This document shows, piece after piece, positions 34,002-43,570 of a DNA stretch of 51,584 bases. Source of the stretch: Bacteroidales bacterium (GTDB lineage: Bacteria; Bacteroidota; Bacteroidia; Bacteroidales; Prolixibacteraceae). Each line of letters opens with the position of its first letter. The stretch's first letter is position 1. Both the position numbers and the translations under genes were made by a program. The notes under the pieces are model-generated. The model was not told the DNA's origin. It searched no databases and worked only from the letters and a program-made list of their open reading frames with translations. The stretch spans positions 1 through 51,584 of the forward strand of contig JAAYDJ010000018.1 in NCBI GenBank assembly GCA_012729335.1. The letters run 5' to 3'.

Positions 34002-37000
34002 ATGAACGAACAAACCAGCTTTATGAAAAGATTTCTGATGGCCATAGCCATACTTTTGGCATCGGCCACCCTGACCGGGGTCCACGGCACGCCCTCATCG
34101 TCAAAAGGGGAACAGGTACGCCAGCACAAAGTAAGTTCCGAAATGGCCGCAAGGGTTGCAGGCAACTATTTCAATACAAACCGGAAGCAGGAACAAAAGG
34201 CTGCAGGTCAGGAGGGGCGGCGGTTCAGAACGGTTTCCGTGGGGGTAGAAAACCGCGACACCCTTTTTTACATCCTGAACGACACCCTCAGCGGCACTTT
34301 TGCCATTGTGGCGGCCGACATGGGTTCACGGCCGGTGCTGGGATATTCCCGCGGGGGTTTGTTTGATCCCGGGCAGGTGCCGCCGGCCATGAAGCAATGG
34401 CTGGAAAGCCGTAAAAGGGAGATCTACCGGCTGAGGCAGGGCACAGCGGCATCTCCGGTGCCTCACACTACCGAATGGGAGGCCCTCCTGGAGACGGAGG
34501 ATTTGCCTTCCCGCACTTCTGATGAAGGTGCCGCAGGCCGTGAGGCCATTGTCAGTGAAGCCATTGACAGCGAGGCTGCAGACAGTAATGCGGAGCCGGA
34601 CTCCTCCCTCTCTGGCCTGTGGTCACCACAATCGCGGAATGACATGACCGCCATGGCCAATTCGCAGTCTGCCGCAACCCTTTTCCCTGCGGTGGGGCCC
34701 CTGGTGCAGACCACCTGGGACCAGAAATGCTACTACAATACCCTCTGCCCGACTGATGCCAGTGGCCCCTGCGGCCATGCGGTCACCGGATGTGTGGCTA
34801 CGGCCATGGCCCAGATCATGAAATACTGGAATTACCCGGCCACAGGAACAGGCAGTAATTCCTACACCCATCCCACCTACGGTACGCTGTCGGCCAATTT
34901 CGGGAGCACCATATACCGATGGAACGAAATGCCCGCTCACCTGACCGAAGAAAACGGGGCCGTGGCCACCCTCATGTACCACTGCGGGGTAGCGGTGAAC
35001 ATGTACTACAGCGCCTGGAGTTCCGCGGCCATTCTCTCACCCGATGCCCTGATCACTTACTTCGGCTATTCCCCCAGTGGGCGCTATGAGTTCAGGGAAG
35101 ACTATTCCGATACGGAATGGACCGCACTGATGAAGGCTGAACTGAACAGCCTGAGGCCCGTGCTTTACCGCGGCAGCGGAGAGCAGGGAGGTCATGCCTT
35201 CATTGTCGACGGATTTGAGGGCGAAGACTTTTTCCACATCAACTGGGGATGGGGCGGCGGTTACGACGGCTATTTCTACCTCGGAACCATTGAATTCAGT
35301 CAGGATCAGGGGGCTGTAACGGGGATATACCCTGCAGGACTTCCCGGAGGAACTCCGGGGATCCATCTTTCTACCACGGCCCTCACGCTGGGAGGAGCTG
35401 CCCATTCCGGAACGGTGACCCTTGCTGCCACCGTCAACTGGAGCGCCACCACCGATCAGCCCTGGCTGACCGTTTCCCCGGCATCGGGAAGCGCCGGACT
35501 GACCCAAATGGTGGTTTCTGCATCTGACAACAACACGGGAGCGCTCCGCACGGGCACAGTCACCATTGCAGCCACTGGTTACGGCTACCAAACCGTCACT
35601 GTGACCCAGCATAAGAAAACCAACGTAACCGCGGGGAACCTGAAGAGCCTCCTGGGAGCGGAGCTGGGCACAGCCACCCATCTCACATTGACGGGGACCA
35701 TCGATGCCCGTGACTTCAGAACCATGCGTGATGAGATGCCCCAACTGCAGTCGGTCGACCTCCGGGGAGTGACCATCGTGGCCTACACGGGCACCGAGGG
35801 AACCGCCGGGAATTACGCCGAGTACCCGGCCAATACCCTTCCCACCAATGCCTTCAGCAACCTCTACAACCTCTCGGCCGTGGAATTGCCCCCGTCGCTG
35901 GTGGCCATCGGGACATACGTCTTCCGGAACTGCCAGGGCATGGGGACCCTTTACATCCCCGCCTCCGTGACCTCCATCGGATGGTACGCCTTTATTGCCA
36001 GCACCACCATGCTCGATGTCGATCCCGCAAACCCTGCCTATTCCTCCCTGGAGGGACTCCTTTACAACAAATCAGTCAGCCTGCTGATCTTTTGCCCGCA
36101 GTCCAAAACCGGAACACTCACCCTGCCCGGCACGGTCACCTCCATTGAAGTCGCCGCACTGTCCTATTGCTACCAGTTGGATACCCTTCACATCCCCGCT
36201 TCAGTTACCTTTATTGGTGAGGATGCGCTTTTCTACAACAGTGCCTATATTGTTGTGGATTCCGCCAGTGGCCATTTCAGCTCCCTTGACGGCGTGCTTT
36301 ACGACAAGACCTTATACAGGCTGATCCACTGCCCGATCGGGAAGAATGTTGTCCTGGCCATTCCGGAAGGGGTGCATATCATCATGCCATGGGCATTTTC
36401 ATTTTGTTATAATCTGACGGAAATCACCCTGCCCTCTACGGCCTCAGATATCGGCGAATACGCCTTTTATCAGTGTTCTGCTTTGGAGGCCATCCATGCG
36501 CGGTCGCCCCTGCCGGCCGACCTGAGCACCCGTGACGCTGTGTTTGACGGGGTGGAAACCGCCAGCTGCATCCTGTATGTTCCCGTGGGGGCGCTGACCG
36601 CCTACCAGTCGGCGGTCCAGTGGCAGGATTTTCAGAATATCCAGGAGGAAGAGATCACGGAAGAAGCGTGCGATCTGACCACCACCCTTACTGCCACACC
36701 CAATATCATCAATGGAGTGACCAATTTCAGCCTGGTGGTGAAGGTAGCAGAAATCGGCGGGGCAGATTCACAGGGGGAGATCACCGTGGTCATACCGCGT
36801 GATGGCAGGTGGATCTTTTACTGGGCACCCGGAATGACCAGCACGGGAGGGGAACCTGTCGACAATGCTGTCTGGACTTACGAGGGCACCGATCCCCACA
36901 ACCACATCTTCAGAACGGCGGCGGTGGTGAACGGCCACAGCCACAGGACCTTCGGACTGGAGGCGGTGTTCGACCCCGGAGCCACCCGTGGCGTGAGTAC

Positions 37001-37091
37001 CATTACCAGCCAGATTGTCACAGGCAGCGGTGGCGACACCGTTAACACGAACAACAGCGACTCCGAAAAAATAAACTATTTCGGGAGTTAA
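34002..37091 (+). CDS. C10 (streptopain-like) cysteine peptidase, multidomain
   Basis: A 1029-residue secreted protein. ATG 34002 is preferred over 33924, since MNEQTSFMKRFLMAIAILLA gives a signal peptide; 34023 is another option. A propeptide is followed by a C10 peptidase with Cys264 in AVTGCVATAMAQIMKYW and His398 in GGHAFIVDGFEGEDFFHINW. Then a BACON domain (about 451-536), BspA-type leucine-rich repeats (about 610-880; VTSIGWYAF, ITLPSTASDIGEYAFYQC) and a C-terminal TPNI module (about 890-1029) ending SDSEKINYFGS. It resembles interpain/periodontain-type proteases with adhesion repeats. It has no standard T9SS domain; the TPNI module takes that place. Confidence 0.9.
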   Translation: MNEQTSFMKRFLMAIAILLASATLTGVHGTPSSSKGEQVRQHKVSSEMAARVAGNYFNTNRKQEQKAAGQEGRRFRTVSVGVENRDTLFYILNDTLSGTFAIVAADMGSRPVLGYSRGGLFDPGQVPPAMKQWLESRKREIYRLRQGTAASPVPHTTEWEALLETEDLPSRTSDEGAAGREAIVSEAIDSEAADSNAEPDSSLSGLWSPQSRNDMTAMANSQSAATLFPAVGPLVQTTWDQKCYYNTLCPTDASGPCGHAVTGCVATAMAQIMKYWNYPATGTGSNSYTHPTYGTLSANFGSTIYRWNEMPAHLTEENGAVATLMYHCGVAVNMYYSAWSSAAILSPDALITYFGYSPSGRYEFREDYSDTEWTALMKAELNSLRPVLYRGSGEQGGHAFIVDGFEGEDFFHINWGWGGGYDGYFYLGTIEFSQDQGAVTGIYPAGLPGGTPGIHLSTTALTLGGAAHSGTVTLAATVNWSATTDQPWLTVSPASGSAGLTQMVVSASDNNTGALRTGTVTIAATGYGYQTVTVTQHKKTNVTAGNLKSLLGAELGTATHLTLTGTIDARDFRTMRDEMPQLQSVDLRGVTIVAYTGTEGTAGNYAEYPANTLPTNAFSNLYNLSAVELPPSLVAIGTYVFRNCQGMGTLYIPASVTSIGWYAFIASTTMLDVDPANPAYSSLEGLLYNKSVSLLIFCPQSKTGTLTLPGTVTSIEVAALSYCYQLDTLHIPASVTFIGEDALFYNSAYIVVDSASGHFSSLDGVLYDKTLYRLIHCPIGKNVVLAIPEGVHIIMPWAFSFCYNLTEITLPSTASDIGEYAFYQCSALEAIHARSPLPADLSTRDAVFDGVETASCILYVPVGALTAYQSAVQWQDFQNIQEEEITEEACDLTTTLTATPNIINGVTNFSLVVKVAEIGGADSQGEITVVIPRDGRWIFYWAPGMTSTGGEPVDNAVWTYEGTDPHNHIFRTAAVVNGHSHRTFGLEAVFDPGATRGVSTITSQIVTGSGGDTVNTNNSDSEKINYFGS

Positions 37092-37165
37092 TGGTCATCG
37101 CTGCACATGATCCTTTCACATACATACTCAATGCGGGACTGCCGTCTGATCCCCAAATAAGGGGT
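37092..37165. repeat. Decayed copy of the 38-bp gene-end repeat
   Basis: Directly after the C10 peptidase stop the sequence follows the 3' flank of the 290-residue gene: GCTGCA, TGATCC TTTCACA, then ACTGCCGTCTGATCCCC matching the linker and second unit there. Only about one and a half units can be traced. The hairpin is largely lost. Confidence 0.55.
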
Positions 37166-37245
37166 GGGCGTTGACTCCGCCGGGGCCGTTCTGAATCTGT
37201 AAAAAGTGGTGTGCTTAATACCTTCTTTATGTCCAACATATCCAC

Positions 37246-37253
37246 TACCTTTG
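37246..37253 (+). promoter_or_regulatory. Putative -7 box for the GH109-like gene
   Basis: TACCTTTG matches TAnnTTTG with a weak TTCT 19 nt upstream. The leader would be about 70 nt. Confidence 0.4.
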
Positions 37254-37328
37254 TGTTCCTGATGAAAATTAAAAAATGACTATTTTTAAGGTCATATAGT
37301 AAGTCAAAACATTAATGACATAACTACA

Positions 37329-38810
37329 ATGAAGACAAATCGCAGAGCATTTCTGAGGAATGCGGCCATCGGGACGGGAGTTCTGGCTGCAGGACCCTTT
37401 TCGGCGCTGGCCGGATGGGAAGATAAGGAGAACCTGAAGCAGATTAAAAAGCTGACGCGGCGGCAGCCGGCCATGGCCTTCAACATGTGCGGCTATGCGG
37501 CGCCGAAACTCGACAAGGTGCGGGTGGGGATCGTTGGCATTGGCGACCGCGGGTCGGGTGCCGTAGAGCGGATGACCTACATCGAAGGGGTGGAGATCGC
37601 CGCCCTGTGCGATGTGAGGCAGGCTGCCGTCGACGGAGGCCAGAAGATCCTGGAAAAAGCGGGACTACCGAAGGCCAAGGAGTATGTGGCCGGTGACGAG
37701 GGGTTCCGCCAGTTGTGCGGGAGTAATGAGGTCGACCTTATCTATATCGCCACTTCGTGGGAGTGGCACGTGCCGATAGCCCTGGCCGCCATGAACGGAG
37801 GCAAACATGCCGCGATCGAAGTGACCCCGGCCTTCCACCTCGAGGATTGCTGGGAACTGGTGGAAACGTCGGAGCGCACACGGAAGCACTGCATTCCTCT
37901 GGAGAACTGTTGTTATGATTTCTTCGAGCTGCTTACCCTTAACATGGTACGGCAGGGGGTCTTTGGAGACCTGATCCATGGGGAGGGCGCCTATATTCAC
38001 GACCTGGAATACTGGATGTTCAACAAGCCCCAGGACGAGCGGATGAGCGACGGGGCGTACCACAAGATGTGGCGGATGTACGACAACCGGCGCAAGGCCG
38101 ACATGTACCCGACGCACGGGCTGGGGCCCATTTGCCAGGCGATGAACGTCAACCGGGGGGACAAGATGGAATACCTCACGGCCATGATGTCGGACGATTT
38201 CACCCTGAAGCAGCGGATAGCCGAAAAGGCGAAGGAAGACCCCTTCTTTGAGCAGTTTGTAGGCTGGGAGATGCGTGGGAACATGGATATTCAGCTGATC
38301 CGGACGCACAAGGGGCGGACGATCATGATCCAGCACGATGTGAGTTCGCCGCGGCCTTACAGCCGTATACACATGCTGAGCGGCACGAAGTGCTTTGCCC
38401 AGAAGTGGCCTCTGCAGCACATTGCCTTTGGGCATGATGTGGCCGATGAGGCCAAAATGAAAGAGCTGCAGGAGAAATATACGCCCGAGATTGTACGCCG
38501 TGTGGGAGAGATGGCCAAAAAGGTAGGCGGCCACGGGGGCATGGACTTTCTGATGGACTGGAGGATGATCGACTGTTTGCGCAATGGACTGCCCATGGAC
38601 ATGGACGTTTACGATGCGGCGGCATGGAGCAGTATTGTGCCCCTGAGCGAATGGTCGATTGCCCACAATTCAGCCCCCATAGAGGTTCCCGATTTCACGC
38701 GTGGGGCATGGCGGACCAACCAGCCGCACGACCTGACCCTGGCAGGGGGCGGAACGACCGGAGTGCGGGATGTACGTGAGGGAGGCAAGGGGCAGCTCAA
38801 TGTCCACTGA
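37329..38810 (+). CDS. Gfo/Idh/MocA protein, GH109-like, Tat-exported
   Basis: A 493-residue protein. The N-terminus NRRAFLRNAA plus a hydrophobic stretch is a twin-arginine signal, so it is exported folded, with its cofactor. A Rossmann domain has GIVGIGDRGSG (about 67-77). GEGAYIHDLEYW (His224) and MYPTHGLGPICQ match family GH109, NAD-dependent alpha-N-acetylgalactosaminidases of the Gfo/Idh/MocA fold. Those act on host or dietary glycans by a redox-assisted mechanism. Other members of this fold are dehydrogenases, so the substrate is not proven. It is monocistronic on the plus strand. Confidence 0.85.
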   Translation: MKTNRRAFLRNAAIGTGVLAAGPFSALAGWEDKENLKQIKKLTRRQPAMAFNMCGYAAPKLDKVRVGIVGIGDRGSGAVERMTYIEGVEIAALCDVRQAAVDGGQKILEKAGLPKAKEYVAGDEGFRQLCGSNEVDLIYIATSWEWHVPIALAAMNGGKHAAIEVTPAFHLEDCWELVETSERTRKHCIPLENCCYDFFELLTLNMVRQGVFGDLIHGEGAYIHDLEYWMFNKPQDERMSDGAYHKMWRMYDNRRKADMYPTHGLGPICQAMNVNRGDKMEYLTAMMSDDFTLKQRIAEKAKEDPFFEQFVGWEMRGNMDIQLIRTHKGRTIMIQHDVSSPRPYSRIHMLSGTKCFAQKWPLQHIAFGHDVADEAKMKELQEKYTPEIVRRVGEMAKKVGGHGGMDFLMDWRMIDCLRNGLPMDMDVYDAAAWSSIVPLSEWSIAHNSAPIEVPDFTRGAWRTNQPHDLTLAGGGTTGVRDVREGGKGQLNVH

Positions 38811-39279
38811 GCTCCCTGACTGAAGCGCGCTTCACGGTCGACAATACAGGTCGCAAGAATGCCCGGATGGACTTCTCAGGCGGCGTGGAACAGGGGTTAT
38901 TTTTCCTGAAGAACTGTGGGTTCTTCGATGAGACCACTCCCGCCGACAGCCGGTTCACGCGGCCTGCCACCGGGCAGGCTCCGGAGATCGAAGCCGGGCA
39001 GCTCCCTTAAACACCTCACCGGGTTACAGGCATTAGAAATAGACATGTTCCCTCCAAGTGGCCCAGTTGCCGTCAATGTTGTTCCGGGTGAAGAATTCCC
39101 GTTTCGCACAAGGCACGGCCGAGGTGATGGAGGCATTGCTCAATGCCATGTGACAGGAATTCCATAACTTGGAAGGGTGAAAGTGTAACATTCTTCCAGG
39201 GATGAAGTCTTATAAGGAGTACCAGCCGGTTGTACCAGCCGGAAAGTCCGTGCGGAGTCTGGCACCGGGACCAGGACCG
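38811..39279. other. Non-coding gap after the GH109-like gene
   Basis: About 470 bp without a supportable gene, terminator or recognisable element. The frames are short and show no family features. The 18-bp tandem repeat follows. Confidence 0.4.
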
Positions 39280-39477
39280 GGATCTGTACACGAACCGGGA
39301 TCTGTACACGAACCGGGATCTGTACACGGACCGGGATTTGTACATGAACCAGGATCTATACACGAACCAGGATCTGTACATGGACCGGGATCTGTACATG
39401 AACCAGGATCTATACATGAACCAGGATCTATACACGAACAAGGATCTGTATATGAACCAGGATCTGTACATGGACCG
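39280..39477. repeat. 18-bp tandem repeat, eleven copies
   Basis: Eleven units of consensus GGATCTGTACAYGAACCR in exact 18-bp register, ending 54 bp before the S41 peptidase start. As 18 is divisible by 3, several frames on both strands stay open, giving hexapeptide repeats such as GSVHEP or DLYTNR. The plus frame 39202-39492 (96 codons) has no signal peptide or family match and is more likely a by-product than a gene. Confidence 0.9.
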
Positions 39478-39531
39478 GGAGAAAAAGTGTGACAGATTAA
39501 ATCTGATTTGATTACTAAAACTGATATAGCC

Positions 39532-42500
39532 ATGAGAAAACCATTGCAATTCGCCCTAAACTTGACGATTTCCTTGATAATCACTGCGATGTCGTTAATG
39601 CCAGCCACCGCAACCAAGCTGACCGTGGCCCCCAATAAACCGGCGGGTGGTGTCGCAGGGGTAGGCGGGGTTTCCGTCTCAGCCACGGGCGTCTCAGCCA
39701 CTGCAGCTACTGCAGCTACTGCAGCTACTACAGCTACCGCAGCTACTGCAACCGTCAGCACCACCGACACGCGGATGATGCACCAGCCCGATCTGAGTGC
39801 GACGCATATCGTTTTTATCTATGCCAACGACCTGTGGGTGGCACGCATCGACGGCACCGATGTACGGAGGCTCACCTCCGATGCGGGGATAGAGTCGCAA
39901 CCCTGTTTTTCGCCCGACGGGAAGACGATTGCCTTCAGCGCCGAATACGACGGCAACACCGATGTGTATACAATTCCCGTGGAAGGGGGCATGCCGGTGC
40001 GGCTCACGTGGCACCCTTCGGCCGATGGGGTGCGGGGTTTCACTCCCGACGGGAGCGCCGTTCTATTCGTCTCGAACCGGGAAGCCTTTTCGAACCGTTA
40101 TATGAACCTTTTCACGGTACCTCTGGGCGGGGGCATGCCCACGAAGCTGGTCATCCCCAACGCCTTCCAGGCGGCTTACAGTCCCGACGGCAAGAAGATG
40201 GCCTACACCCCCATTTCCCCGGCCTTCCAGCAGTGGAAGAACTACCGCGGGGGCACGGCCTCGAACCTCTGGATCTTTGATCTGTCGACCTACGCCACGG
40301 AGAAGCTTCCCCAGCCTGCAGGGCGCTGCAACGACTGGTACCCCATGTGGCACGGGGCCACGCTTCTTTTTCTTTCCGACCGGAACGGCGAGTTCAACCT
40401 CTTCAGTTTTGATCAGGCCACCAAGGCAGTGAAGCAGCTCACCAACTACAGTGACTTTCCGGTGGTCTCAGCCAACCTCGAGGGTGACAAGATCATCTTC
40501 GATCAGGCAGCGAAGCTCCATATCTATGACCTCACGACGGGCGCCATCACGGATCTGAAGGTAGGCATCGCCGCCGAGCTGGCCGAGTTGAGGCCCCGCT
40601 ACGTGAAGGGAGGCCAGCACATCAGGAGTGCCGCCCTGTCGCCTTCGGGCACGCGGGCCGTTTTCGGATACAGGGGAGAGATCCTCACCCTTCCGGCAGA
40701 GAAGGGGGATCCCCGCAACCTCACGGAAAGCCCCGGGGCCCACGACAAATATCCGGCCTGGTCGCCCGATGGGAAGTCCATCGCCTGGTTCTCGGATGAG
40801 GGGGGCGAATACCAGCTTTGCATCAAAGCGCAGGACGGCAAGGGGGAGATCCGCCGCATCGCCCTCCAGGGGACAGGCTTCTACGCCTTTCCGGAGTGGT
40901 CGCCCGACGGCAGGTACCTCACCTTTACCGATAACGGCCGGAACCTCTGGCTGCTGGAGGTCGCCACGGGCCGTTCCACGAAAATTGCCACCGACGAACT
41001 GTACATCCCCGGGCCGTTCCGGGAGATGGCCGGCGACTGGTCGTCCGATTCACGGTGGATCGCCTACACGCTTGTGACCGCCACCCATTTCCGGAGGGTA
41101 TACCTCTACTCGGTGGAAGAAGGGAAGTCGACCCCTGTCACCGACGGGATGAGCGATGCCGTGAGTCCGGTTTTCGACCCCGACGGGAAGTACCTCTTTT
41201 TCCTGGCGTCGACCGATGCGGGGCCGGTCATCAACTGGTTTGACCAGTCGAGCCACGACATGCGCATGACCAGCTCCATATACCTGGCCACGCTGCGTGC
41301 CGACCTTGCCCATCCTTTTGCGCGTGAGAGCGATGAAGAGGGCGAAGCGGTGACCTCTCCGGAAGCGGGAAAGGGCACGCCGGGCAACGGAGAGTCCGCG
41401 CAAGGCGGTAACGCCGCCCGTGACGCGGCCAAAGCCGGTAAAGATTCCGGAAGGGAAGAAAAGGGAAAGGCTGCAGACAAAAAAGCCGCGGAAGGAGCAA
41501 AAGAGGAGGCTGTGAAGAAGATCGCCATTGACCTGGAGGGGATCGGCAGCCGTATTGTCGACCTTCCCCTGCGTGCCGGGAGTTATGATGACCTGGGCAT
41601 GGGCAAGCCGGGGGAAATCCTCTATATGGTTTACCCGGGTGCCGGACCGGGTTCCGCCAGGCTCTTCAAATTCGACATGAAGGAGCGGAAGGAGAGCGAG
41701 GTGATGGAGGCTGACGGGTATGAGCTGTCGGCCGACGGCAAGAAGATGCTCTACCGGAAGGGGCAAAGCTGGGGGATTGCCGATGCGGGCAAGAAGCCCG
41801 AACCCGGAAAGGGGATGCTGAATGTGAACGCCCTGGAGGTGAAGATCGATCCGGTGGCTGAGTGGGCCCAGATTTTCGATGAGGCGTGGCGTGTCAACCG
41901 CGACTTTTTCTATGATCCGGGGATGCACGGGGCGGACTGGCCGGCGATGAAAGCGAAATATGCCCCATTTCTGGGGGACGTACCCAGCCGCAACGACCTC
42001 AACCGGCTCATCATGTGGATGTGCAGTGAGCTGGCCGTGGGGCACCACCGTGTGGGGGGCGGCGACCAGCGTTTCTCGGCAGAGCGCATCGAAGGAGGCC
42101 TTCTGGGCGCCGATTACGAGATTTCGGGCAACCGCTACCGTTTCAAAAAGATTTACGGGGGACTCAACTGGAACCCGGGACTGAGGGCGCCTCTGACCGC
42201 TCCGGGCATCAACGCCAAGGCCGGGGAGTACCTGCTGGCCGTCAACGGCAGGGAGGTGACCGCCGACCGTAATCTCTTCAGTTATTTCGAGAAGAGCGCC
42301 GGGAAGATCACCGAGCTGACCATCGGTCCGAATGCCGACGGCAGCGGGTCACGCACCGTCAAGGTAGAGCCTGTGGCCGGTGAGTTTGCCCTGCGTAACC
42401 GCGACTGGGTGGAGGGGAACCTCCGGAAGGTGAGTGAAGCCACCGACGGCCGTGTGGCCTATGTTTATGTGCCCAACACCACCACGCAGGGGCACGAATA

Positions 42501-43053
42501 TTTCAAGAGGTATTTCTTTCCGCAGGCCGACAGGGAGGCGATTATCGTCGACGAGCGGTTCAACGGCGGGGGGCTTATTGCCGACTACTACATCGACCTG
42601 CTCACGCGGCCTTACCAGTCGCACTGGAACATGCGATACGGCATGGACCTGAAGACCCCGAGTGCCTCGATCCAGGGGCCGCGGGTGATGCTCATCGATG
42701 AGACAGCTGGCTCGGGGGGAGACATGCTTCCCTGGATGTTCCGCAAGTTCAAGGTGGGCACCCTGGTGGGGAAGGCCACCTGGGGAGGACTGGTGGGGAC
42801 GCTGGGGTTCCCCGAGCTGATGGACGGCGGCATGGTGACGGCACCCAACCTGGCCATCTGGACCAAGGAGGGTTTTATCGTCGAGAATGTAGGGGTGGCG
42901 CCCGATGTGGAGGTAGAGCAGTGGCCTGCAGAGGTCATTCAGGGCAAAGATCCGCAGTTGGAGGAAGCCATCCGGATCGTCATGGAGCAGCTGAAGCAGA
43001 ACCCGCCGGAGAAGCCCGTCAGGCCCCCCTACCCCGTCAGGGTAAGGAAGTGA
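39532..43053 (+). CDS. Tricorn-like S41 family peptidase
   Basis: A 1173-residue exported protease (ATG 39532 gives the signal peptide MRKPLQFALNLTISLIIT). An Ala/Thr stretch coded by 9-bp repeats (near 39706-39750) precedes a TolB/PD40-type propeller with FSPDGKTIAFS-like blades. A Lys/Glu/Ala/Gly-rich insert of about 60 residues (nt 41330-41515) interrupts the second propeller. The C-terminal part has the tricorn C1-PDZ-C2 layout: AVGHHRVGG with His838/His839, then DETAGSGGDMLPW with the Ser nucleophile at residue 1061. Tricorn-type proteases trim peptides; the periplasmic or surface form may degrade imported protein. It is single on the plus strand. Confidence 0.9.
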   Translation: MRKPLQFALNLTISLIITAMSLMPATATKLTVAPNKPAGGVAGVGGVSVSATGVSATAATAATAATTATAATATVSTTDTRMMHQPDLSATHIVFIYANDLWVARIDGTDVRRLTSDAGIESQPCFSPDGKTIAFSAEYDGNTDVYTIPVEGGMPVRLTWHPSADGVRGFTPDGSAVLFVSNREAFSNRYMNLFTVPLGGGMPTKLVIPNAFQAAYSPDGKKMAYTPISPAFQQWKNYRGGTASNLWIFDLSTYATEKLPQPAGRCNDWYPMWHGATLLFLSDRNGEFNLFSFDQATKAVKQLTNYSDFPVVSANLEGDKIIFDQAAKLHIYDLTTGAITDLKVGIAAELAELRPRYVKGGQHIRSAALSPSGTRAVFGYRGEILTLPAEKGDPRNLTESPGAHDKYPAWSPDGKSIAWFSDEGGEYQLCIKAQDGKGEIRRIALQGTGFYAFPEWSPDGRYLTFTDNGRNLWLLEVATGRSTKIATDELYIPGPFREMAGDWSSDSRWIAYTLVTATHFRRVYLYSVEEGKSTPVTDGMSDAVSPVFDPDGKYLFFLASTDAGPVINWFDQSSHDMRMTSSIYLATLRADLAHPFARESDEEGEAVTSPEAGKGTPGNGESAQGGNAARDAAKAGKDSGREEKGKAADKKAAEGAKEEAVKKIAIDLEGIGSRIVDLPLRAGSYDDLGMGKPGEILYMVYPGAGPGSARLFKFDMKERKESEVMEADGYELSADGKKMLYRKGQSWGIADAGKKPEPGKGMLNVNALEVKIDPVAEWAQIFDEAWRVNRDFFYDPGMHGADWPAMKAKYAPFLGDVPSRNDLNRLIMWMCSELAVGHHRVGGGDQRFSAERIEGGLLGADYEISGNRYRFKKIYGGLNWNPGLRAPLTAPGINAKAGEYLLAVNGREVTADRNLFSYFEKSAGKITELTIGPNADGSGSRTVKVEPVAGEFALRNRDWVEGNLRKVSEATDGRVAYVYVPNTTTQGHEYFKRYFFPQADREAIIVDERFNGGGLIADYYIDLLTRPYQSHWNMRYGMDLKTPSASIQGPRVMLIDETAGSGGDMLPWMFRKFKVGTLVGKATWGGLVGTLGFPELMDGGMVTAPNLAIWTKEGFIVENVGVAPDVEVEQWPAEVIQGKDPQLEEAIRIVMEQLKQNPPEKPVRPPYPVRVRK

Positions 43054-43159
43054 TTATCACCCGGAATCTCAGGGATTTCAGGAATGCCGTTCTTCCGGTC
43101 ATGACTGCCCGGCAGTTTTTGGAATCCATTTGAATCGCTCTGCGACCAGGTTCTTATGA

Positions 43160-43525
43160 TTAAGGTCTGTGTATAAGGTTTATCTCTGAAAGTTCTTGTC
43201 CAATTTGATGAATTCCAAGAAGGATTTTTTCAGTTTGGGCATCAGACGGTTTCTTACGACCTTGCACGTACTGAGAAAGCAAAGTTGGATTCATACCAAT
43301 CTTATTTGCGAGAAACTTAGCGTTAATAACCTTGTAGTACTGAAAGAACTGCTTAAAGTCAATTTCAAACTTAAGGTTCTCTTGCGTAACAAGGATTTTT
43401 TCGTCTTCAAAAAAGAGGTTTGCAGATTCAACCGCATTATCAATTAGTTCAGGAATGGTCCTGCCAGTGGTATAGATCGGATAGTCTTCAGAAAAGGCAG
43501 AAAAGCCTGTATCGGTCTTTTCCAC
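43160..43525 (-). CDS. HicB-like antitoxin, orphan, possibly 5'-truncated
   Basis: A 121-residue protein with a HicB-type N-terminal domain (GFSAFSEDYPIYTTGRTIPE, DNAVESANLFFED) and a C-terminal XRE helix-turn-helix (ANKIGMNPTLLSQYVQGRKK). HicB antitoxins usually neutralise a HicA RNase encoded just upstream. No HicA-like gene is present: the neighbour, 45 bp upstream, is the astacin-FISUMP gene. The GTG start is preceded directly by an in-frame TAG, and the first beta strand normal for HicB is partly missing, so the gene may be damaged. It could instead be a stand-alone regulator. Confidence 0.7.
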   Translation of the reverse strand: MEKTDTGFSAFSEDYPIYTTGRTIPELIDNAVESANLFFEDEKILVTQENLKFEIDFKQFFQYYKVINAKFLANKIGMNPTLLSQYVQGRKKPSDAQTEKILLGIHQIGQELSEINLIHRP

Positions 43526-43570
43526 CTAAGTGCAAATATTCGTTCATTTTTGTGATGGCATTGACTATGA

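Noticed and set aside
39202-39492. 96-codon frame with GSVHEP repeats
   Set aside because: Openness follows from the 18-bp period, which leaves several frames open on both strands. There is no signal peptide or known family. Kept as a repeat, with the peptide only a possibility.
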